Assembly: GCA_003519545.1 (NCBI GenBank) | Contig: DOWN01000020.1 | Location: forward strand, 1 to 10,750 | Direction: 5' to 3' | Source: Bacteroidota bacterium | Lineage (GTDB): Bacteria > Bacteroidota > Ignavibacteria > Tepidaquicellales > Tepidaquicellaceae | Length of the DNA: 10,750 nt | Part shown: in pieces, positions 6,600 to 10,750 of the stretch | How positions within the stretch are numbered: the first letter of the stretch is position 1 | Layout: each line of letters opens with the position of its first letter | Made by a program: the position numbers and the translations under genes | Notes under the pieces: generated by a model | The model's database searches: none | What the model was told of the DNA's origin: nothing | What the model saw: only the letters and a program-made list of their open reading frames with translations

Positions 6600-6607
6600 T
6601 ATTTTTG
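6600..6607 (+). promoter_or_regulatory. Possible -7 element (TAnnTTTG) upstream of ruvB
   Basis: TATTTTTG at 6600-6607 fits the Bacteroidota -7 consensus and would start transcription near 6614, giving a leader of about 16 nt before the TTG start of ruvB. No well-spaced -33 TTG is present; the nearest TTTG (6582-6585) is only 14 nt upstream. A TATAAT also occurs at 6610-6615 without a matching -35. The region is so AT-rich that chance matches are likely. Confidence 0.3.
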
Positions 6608-6629
6608 ATTATAATAGATTAAAAAATTT

Positions 6630-7667
6630 TTGAATAAAAAGAAATCAGTTAACAGTGCAGATTTAATTCCCGAAGATGACAGAGACTTCATAAGTCAGAT
6701 ACGACCGAAAAGTTTTAGTGATTTTATTGGCCAGGATAAGGTAAAAGAAAATTTAAAAATTTTTATTCAGAGCAGTAAAAAACTCGGTGAGTCACTCGAC
6801 CACACGTTATTTACAGGACCTCCAGGTTTGGGGAAAACAACTCTTGCACATATAATAGCAAATGAACTTGGCGTTAATATTATCACAACTTCCGGACCTG
6901 TAATTGAAAAGCCGGGTGACCTTGCAGGTATGTTAACTAAACTCAGAGAAAATGAAATTTTATTCATTGATGAAATACACAGAATTCCAAAAGTTGTGGA
7001 AGAGTTTTTATATTCAGCAATGGAAGATTATAAACTTGATATTATGATTGATCAGGGACCGGCTGCAAGGTCTATTCCAATTAAACTTGAAAAGTTCACG
7101 CTTATAGGTGCTACCACAAGACAAGGATTGCTTTCTTCTCCAATGCTTGACAGGTTTGGAATCACTTGTCATCTTGATTATTATAATAATGAAAACTTAA
7201 CAGATATAGTGAACAGATCTGCCGATATACTAAATTTAAAAATTGAAAATAAAGGTTCTGAAGAAATTGCCAAAAGAAGCAGAGCGACACCAAGAATTGC
7301 CAATAGACTTTTGAGAAGAACACGAGACTTTGCAATAGTAAAAGGTAACGGAGTTATTTCTGAAGAAATCGCAAAGTATGCCTTAGAGTCACTCGGAGTT
7401 GATGAATACGGCTTGGATAAAATTGATAAAAAAATTCTGGAAACAATAATTCTAAAACATAACGGCGGACCTGTAGGATTAACAAATATAGCCGCTTCCA
7501 TAGGTGAAGATCCCGGAACTGTTGAAGATGTTTATGAACCATTTCTTATTATAGAAGGATTTATAAAAAGAACACCGAAAGGAAGAGAAGCAACAGAACT
7601 TGCTTATAAACATCTTGGCATTAAAAAAAATAAAAAAATTTCTCAGGGGGGATTATTCAATGAATAA
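6630..7667 (+). CDS. ruvB: Holliday junction branch-migration ATPase RuvB (TTG start)
   Basis: A 345-aa AAA+ motor that, with RuvA, drives branch migration of Holliday junctions in recombination and repair. Present in order: IRPKSFSDFIGQ (24-35), LDHTLFTGPPGLGKTTLAHIIANELG with Walker A 63-70, TSGPVIEKPGDLA (87-99), Walker B LFIDEIHR (111-118), the presensor and sensor-1 GATTRQGLL (160-168), the arginine finger in DRFG (R175), RATPRIANRLLRRTRDFA (218-235), and the winged-helix end GGPVGL to RTPKGREATELAYKHLG. Length and motifs are normal. No ATG occurs upstream of the conserved core; TTG at 6630 is the only standard start after the in-frame TAG at 6615 and gives the usual N-terminal length. 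The last residues are QGGLFNE. The downstream lipoprotein gene begins inside its final codons. No ruvA or ruvC is in view. Confidence 0.97.
   Translation: MNKKKSVNSADLIPEDDRDFISQIRPKSFSDFIGQDKVKENLKIFIQSSKKLGESLDHTLFTGPPGLGKTTLAHIIANELGVNIITTSGPVIEKPGDLAGMLTKLRENEILFIDEIHRIPKVVEEFLYSAMEDYKLDIMIDQGPAARSIPIKLEKFTLIGATTRQGLLSSPMLDRFGITCHLDYYNNENLTDIVNRSADILNLKIENKGSEEIAKRSRATPRIANRLLRRTRDFAIVKGNGVISEEIAKYALESLGVDEYGLDKIDKKILETIILKHNGGPVGLTNIAASIGEDPGTVEDVYEPFLIIEGFIKRTPKGREATELAYKHLGIKKNKKISQGGLFNE
7645..7652 (+). promoter_or_regulatory. Strong Shine-Dalgarno deciding the lipoprotein start
   Basis: AGGGGGGA at 7645-7652 stands 7 nt before the ATG at 7660. It lies inside the last codons of ruvB. 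It supports the 7660 start over an earlier in-frame ATG at 7600, which has no such site and would put 20 charged residues ahead of the signal peptide. Confidence 0.75.
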
Positions 7668-8784
7668 ATCCTATAAATTTTCCGGATTTTTTAAAAATAA
7701 TTTTTTAAAATTTATTTTGTCGGTTTGTATATTGATAACTTTTCTATCCTGTAATTTTATTACGGAAAAATTAACTGCACTTAAAGAAGAAGTTTTTAAT
7801 GAGAATAAAAAACAAGATGTAAATAACTCGGGAGATAATCAAAGCGGAGAAAATATTTTCAATGCAGAAAATGTTGTGTTTTATAATAAATATGTCGCTG
7901 CCTCAAATGCAGTGTATGATGCAATTGAAAGAATTCAGCAGAGTTATTTATCTATGGTTCCTGATGTAAATAAAGTTCAGAAAAATTCTTTTTTAACTGC
8001 GGCATTTTTTGTCTCTTCCGTTGAAAATCTTGAATCGGTTATAAAAAATCAAAACAGGTCGCTTTATGATGACGGTGAGTTAAGCAAGTTGAAAACCGAA
8101 AATGAAAATATGAAAAACGATTTGGAAACGGCATTTGCAGAATTGTTAAAGAGTGCAGAAGAATATTACGAAACGTCAAAAAAAATAAGCCGTTATTACG
8201 ATTCAAAAATTTTTAAAGATGACCCCTCTTTAATCAGAACTTATGACGAAGAAATTAGGTTAAAGTATAAAGAAAATAAAATTGTTTCGGATGAATTTAT
8301 CTCGGTTTTAGAGTCGTATAAACCAGTAATCACAATCAGAAATCCGGATGATTTTGGTTCACAGGATGAAAAATCAACAGTTGTTTTGTTGAATGCATAC
8401 GGGACAATTCTTGAAGCTGCAGAAAAATTTAATAAAAATTTTAAACGGTGGAATAAAGGTGAAGATTTATTTGAGTTAAAAAAAGATCTGGAAAATCTAA
8501 AGAGAGTTTACGATGAGGAAAAAATTAAAGTTATGGATACAGATTTTACCGAAAAAACAAAATTTATGAAATATTCCTTTGAAGATTATTATGAAAAAAT
8601 GCTTTCTAAATTCATAGAAAATGCGGAAAAATTTTTTAAAGTTGCAGAGAGTAATAATGTTAAAGACTGGGAATATAATAATGCTTATACATCTGTAACA
8701 TCTTATTATAACTATTTTATTCAGGCATATAATACAAATGTAGAAATAATTCAAACAACTTCAAAAAGTTTTAACTTATTTTAA
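7660..8784 (+). CDS. Probable lipoprotein, DUF3829-like
   Basis: A 374-aa envelope protein. Residues 1-31 are a lipoprotein signal peptide: basic start, hydrophobic run FLKFILSVCILITFLS, then Cys31 in an FLSC lipobox, slightly off the usual L-A/S-G/A-C pattern. A polar, Asn/Ser/Glu-rich linker follows (about 45-68). From about residue 70 the protein is helical and charged, beginning NVVFYNKYVAASNAVYDAIERIQQSYLSMV, which resembles the start of DUF3829 (YiiG-like) lipoproteins; a long Lys/Glu-rich helical stretch covers about 140-180. No enzyme motif is seen. The start at 7660 is chosen for its Shine-Dalgarno, and overlaps the ruvB end by 8 nt; the rhodanese gene follows after 5 nt. Its link to ruvB is probably only transcriptional. 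Lipoprotein nature is fairly sure; the DUF3829 assignment is tentative. Confidence 0.75.
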   Translation: MNKSYKFSGFFKNNFLKFILSVCILITFLSCNFITEKLTALKEEVFNENKKQDVNNSGDNQSGENIFNAENVVFYNKYVAASNAVYDAIERIQQSYLSMVPDVNKVQKNSFLTAAFFVSSVENLESVIKNQNRSLYDDGELSKLKTENENMKNDLETAFAELLKSAEEYYETSKKISRYYDSKIFKDDPSLIRTYDEEIRLKYKENKIVSDEFISVLESYKPVITIRNPDDFGSQDEKSTVVLLNAYGTILEAAEKFNKNFKRWNKGEDLFELKKDLENLKRVYDEEKIKVMDTDFTEKTKFMKYSFEDYYEKMLSKFIENAEKFFKVAESNNVKDWEYNNAYTSVTSYYNYFIQAYNTNVEIIQTTSKSFNLF

Positions 8785-8789
8785 ATATT

Positions 8790-9335
8790 ATGAAAAAACA
8801 AATTTTAATTATTCTTGGTATTTGTGTGGTAGTTTCACTTGCGGCTAATTTTTTAAGCCCTAAAGGAATTCCTCTTTTTATTGATGAAAGCAGATATCAG
8901 GAGGGAACACCGAACATTAACAATAATACACAGCAAACTAACACAACAGGAAATCTTGTGGCTAATCCGAATTATGATAAAAAATTAGGATTTGTAAAAC
9001 CACAAAATATCGGATATGAACTTGCAAGACAACTTCATGAAAGAAAAATGCTTTTCATTGACGGAAGAAGAAAAGATGAGTTCGCTCAAGGTCATATTCC
9101 GGGTGCGATTAACATTCCTTATGAAGAATTTTATGCAATGCCGGAAGCAGATAAGAAAAATTTATTAAAAGATTATAAACCTGATGATATTATGGTGGTC
9201 TATTGCGGTGGTGGTGAGTGTGAAGTCAGTATTGATCTTGCTTATGAAATTGCAAAAGTAGGATTTAACAGCACTAATATTTACAGAGGCGGATATAAAG
9301 AGTGGGTTGAAAAAGGGAATCAGGTAACAAAATAA
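8790..9335 (+). CDS. Membrane-anchored rhodanese-like domain protein
   Basis: A 181-aa protein with one N-terminal membrane helix (about 4-20), an Asn/Thr-rich linker (41-58), and a single rhodanese domain (about 70-178) that should sit on the outer face of the inner membrane. Domain marks are LFIDGRRKDEFAQGHIPGAINIPYEEF (88-114), including the CH2A-like DGRRKDEF-GHIPGA, and IMVVYCGGGECEVSIDLAYEIAKVGF (134-159), with catalytic Cys139 in the loop CGGGEC. The domain ends IYRGGYKEWVEKGN (164-177). Rhodaneses carry sulfane sulfur on the active cysteine as a persulfide; donor and acceptor are unknown here. The loop has a second cysteine, Cys144, at the position before the closing residue. The gene is 5 nt after the lipoprotein and 1 nt before the MauE/DoxX-like gene, pointing to a shared envelope thiol task. 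Confidence 0.9.
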   Translation: MKKQILIILGICVVVSLAANFLSPKGIPLFIDESRYQEGTPNINNNTQQTNTTGNLVANPNYDKKLGFVKPQNIGYELARQLHERKMLFIDGRRKDEFAQGHIPGAINIPYEEFYAMPEADKKNLLKDYKPDDIMVVYCGGGECEVSIDLAYEIAKVGFNSTNIYRGGYKEWVEKGNQVTK

Positions 9336-9336
9336 G

Positions 9337-9807
9337 ATGAAAATTTTTCAAAACAAATATGTTTTACTTATTCTTAGACTTATTATTGGCGGATTGTTTA
9401 TTTGGGCAGCAGTTGTAAAAATTTCCGATCCAAAAGCGTTCGCTACAATCGTAAAAGGGTATAAATTATTTCCAATGTGGTCAATAAACTTAATTGCGAT
9501 AATTTTGCCTTTTATTGAGTTAATAACAGGAATTTTGCTAATTATAGGTAAATGGGTAAGAGCTAACTCTATAATTATCAGTATTTTATTGATTTTGTTT
9601 ATAATCGGGCTTGCACAGGCATATTTCAGAGGATTGGAAATTAACTGCGGCTGTTTTTCTACAAGTTCAGCATCCACACCTTCTGACATACTCTGGACAA
9701 TAGTCCGCGATATTTTTATGTTGATTGCAACATTCATTATTTATATTTTTTCAGAAACCAAAAAAGAAACCATAAATATTTCTGACGGAGGAAACAAAAA
9801 TGAGTAA
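9337..9807 (+). CDS. MauE/DoxX-like redox-associated membrane protein
   Basis: A 156-aa protein with four membrane helices (about 9-29, 48-70, 76-97 and 117-138). Family marks are LRLIIGGLFIWAAVVKISDPKAFA (13-36), LPFIELITGILLIIGKW (57-73), and, on a loop after helix three, EINCGCFS (101-108) with Cys104 and Cys106. The last helix begins IVRD. The LR--G--F--A---KI-DP start and LP--E--TG-LL--G second helix are typical of the DoxX/MauE/DoxD group. Some members carry electrons across the membrane in disulfide or methylamine-dehydrogenase maturation; that role is family knowledge and not proven here. It follows the rhodanese gene by 1 nt and overlaps the DUF1573 gene by 8 nt, so expression is coupled. 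Confidence 0.8.
   Translation: MKIFQNKYVLLILRLIIGGLFIWAAVVKISDPKAFATIVKGYKLFPMWSINLIAIILPFIELITGILLIIGKWVRANSIIISILLILFIIGLAQAYFRGLEINCGCFSTSSASTPSDILWTIVRDIFMLIATFIIYIFSETKKETINISDGGNKNE
9787..9791 (+). promoter_or_regulatory. Shine-Dalgarno for the DUF1573 gene
   Basis: GGAGG at 9787-9791 precedes the ATG at 9800 by 8 nt, inside the 3' end of the MauE/DoxX-like gene. It fixes the start and allows re-initiation or independent initiation across the overlap. Confidence 0.75.
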
Positions 9808-10243
9808 TTTCTTAAACAGTAAAGGTGCTAAGGCGGGTTATTTTGCATTAGGTGTAATTGGTATAATTACCTTAATGTTTTTTGTAATGTCTAACGGAAA
9901 TCTTTCCGCTGCAAACAAAGCTCCAAAAATAAAATTTAATCAAACATCACACGATTTTGGAAAAGTAGCACAAGGACCACAGCTTCAATATAATTTTTCA
10001 TTCAAAAATAACGGAGCAGGTGTTCTTAAAATTGAAAATATTTCTACATCATGCGGATGTACGGGTGCTACAACAGGAAATAAAAAAGAATTTGCAAAAG
10101 GTGAGTCAGGTGAAATACAGGTAACCTTTAATACACAAGGCAGAGAAGGTGAACAGACTAAAGAAATTTTAGTTTATACTAACGATCCAAGCAATTCTCA
10201 GATTATGCTAAAAATTTCCTGCAACATTGATCCGAATATGTAA
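9800..10243 (+). CDS. Membrane-anchored DUF1573 domain protein
   Basis: A 147-aa envelope protein. One hydrophobic helix (about 13-31) anchors it, with the rest expected outside the inner membrane. Residues 42-142 form a DUF1573 domain, a small Ig-like (ASH/MSP-related) beta sandwich: IKFNQTSHDFGKVAQG (44-59), YNFSFKNNGAGVLKIENISTSCGCTGA (64-90) with Cys85-Gly-Cys87-Thr, then FAKGESGEIQVTFNTQGREGEQTKEILVYTND (98-129) and a closing strand with Cys140. The HDFG, F-N-G---L-I---SCGCT and V-TND-P motifs are diagnostic. The domain's biochemical role is unknown. It is the last gene of the ruvB-to-DUF1573 run, starting within the MauE/DoxX-like gene and followed 28 nt later by a strong hairpin terminator. 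Confidence 0.9.
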   Translation: MSNFLNSKGAKAGYFALGVIGIITLMFFVMSNGNLSAANKAPKIKFNQTSHDFGKVAQGPQLQYNFSFKNNGAGVLKIENISTSCGCTGATTGNKKEFAKGESGEIQVTFNTQGREGEQTKEILVYTNDPSNSQIMLKISCNIDPNM

Positions 10244-10271
10244 TCTGAAATTAAATTTTTTTTGTAAATTT

Positions 10272-10295
10272 AAAACCCGCATTAGCGGGTTTTTT
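10272..10295 (+). terminator. Terminator shared by convergent genes
   Basis: A perfect 9-bp stem AAAACCCGC / GCGGGTTTT (10272-10280 and 10285-10293) with an ATTA loop, followed by more T residues. The A run on the left arm becomes a T run on the opposite strand, so it can also end transcripts of the minus-strand gene whose stop codon is at 10294-10296. Confidence 0.9.
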
Positions 10296-10734
10296 ATTTA
10301 TTTTTAATAGTTTTAATGCTTGATGAAGTCGGATTAACTTCGTTATTCAGAATTTTCTTCAAACTCTCAAATAGAAATCTGTAATTTAACGGGTATTTGG
10401 AATTTAAAGTACCAAAAGTTTTATGGTGGTATTTATCACCTTCATATTTAGACCAGCCCATTACAAAAACCGGAGGTATCTCGCCACCTGTTCCGAAAAG
10501 TAATTCTGCCTGGACAGAATATAAAAATTTTCCGTCTCCGTCATAAAAACTGAATATATTTTTATAAAAAGGATATTTTTTATCCGGATCGGGATCCATT
10601 AATTCTTCAACTCCTTCCACTATTAAAGAATCAGTTTCTTTCGAATAAAAATAAAAAGTTTTTTCCTTACCGTTTAATTTTTTATGAAGTTCATATAGTT
10701 TATCTGCAACATAATTCGCTGAATCAAATTTCAT
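10294..10734 (-). CDS. Hypothetical protein, possibly continuing beyond the right edge
   Basis: A protein of at least 146 aa that I do not recognise. It opens MKFDSANYVADKLYELHKKLNGKEKTF and contains the segments IFSFYDGDGKFLYSVQAELLFGTGGEIPPVFVMGWSKYEGDKYHHK (about 60-105). It is soluble-looking, aromatic-rich, with mixed strand and helix character, no signal peptide and no membrane helix. The M1 at 10734 has no visible Shine-Dalgarno, and the frame stays open upstream to the window edge (it would read NYNGL before the Met), so the real start may lie outside. The stop codon abuts the shared terminator. It is convergent with the DUF1573 gene. Confidence 0.6.
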   Translation of the reverse strand: MKFDSANYVADKLYELHKKLNGKEKTFYFYSKETDSLIVEGVEELMDPDPDKKYPFYKNIFSFYDGDGKFLYSVQAELLFGTGGEIPPVFVMGWSKYEGDKYHHKTFGTLNSKYPLNYRFLFESLKKILNNEVNPTSSSIKTIKNK

Positions 10735-10750
10735 TAGACCGTTATAGTTC

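Noticed and set aside
7140..7160. Leu173 in RuvB before the arginine finger, where many RuvB proteins have Arg (PLRDRFG)
   Set aside because: Other RuvB proteins, such as that of Thermus as I recall it, also have Leu there, and the finger Arg175 in DRFG is intact.
7181..7542. Two minus-strand open frames opposite ruvB
   Set aside because: Both are complementary to the highly conserved RuvB C-terminal half and look like no family.
7600..7659. Earlier in-frame ATG (7600) for the lipoprotein
   Set aside because: It would add 20 residues inside ruvB before a normal lipoprotein signal peptide and lacks a ribosome site; the ATG at 7660 has AGGGGGGA 7 nt upstream.
8497..8754. 85-codon minus-strand frame rich in Ile, Phe and Cys
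   Set aside because: Its hydrophobic look comes from reading Lys/Glu/Asn/Tyr codons of the lipoprotein backwards.
9348..9737. 129-codon minus-strand frame
   Set aside because: Antisense to the MauE/DoxX-like gene, whose helices and Cys loop are clear.

Overview
The window is an AT-rich, gene-dense chromosomal segment. It most likely comes from the Bacteroidota/Ignavibacteriota (FCB) group. The evidence is families common there (DUF4920, DUF1573, an apparent DUF3829-type lipoprotein, a MauE/DoxX-like membrane protein), mostly absent Shine-Dalgarno sequences, and a good match to the Bacteroidota promoter pattern (TTG, about 20 nt, TAnnTTTG) ahead of rpsT. The lineage is inferred from these traits, not from a marker-gene search. 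No tRNA, rRNA, CRISPR array, transposase or phage gene was seen.

Left part (1-4079, all minus strand). The 5' part of rpsT (ribosomal protein S20) runs off the left edge. To its right lies a tightly spaced same-strand run, in transcription order: a TMEM175-type channel protein, a nitroreductase, a 657-aa PD-(D/E)XK nuclease-like plus DUF2075 helicase protein, and a DUF1801 protein (gaps of 22, 13 and 1 nt). The nuclease-helicase is the best candidate for a poorly described defence or nucleic-acid-processing gene. All the motifs I could look for are intact.

Middle part (4144-6565). A zinc-ribbon SAM methyltransferase and an exported DUF4920 protein with a three-copy Cys/Lys tail form a plus-strand pair, ended by a clear GAAA-loop terminator. 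A Nudix hydrolase of the ADP-ribose pyrophosphatase type starts only 9 nt after that hairpin. It converges with, and overlaps by 7 nt, a gene for an unrecognised four-helix membrane protein on the minus strand.

Right part (6630-10295, plus strand). ruvB, with a TTG start, heads a five-gene run: ruvB, a DUF3829-like lipoprotein, a membrane-anchored rhodanese, a MauE/DoxX-like redox membrane protein and a membrane-anchored DUF1573 protein. Junctions are 8-nt overlap, 5 nt, 1 nt and 8-nt overlap, and the run ends at a strong terminator. The last three proteins carry paired or clustered cysteines and look like an envelope sulfur or thiol-redox module. A convergent unknown gene (10294-10734, possibly continuing past the right edge) shares that terminator.

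No gap exceeds 300 bases. The longest, 212-364, holds the rpsT promoter candidate and nothing else I can support.
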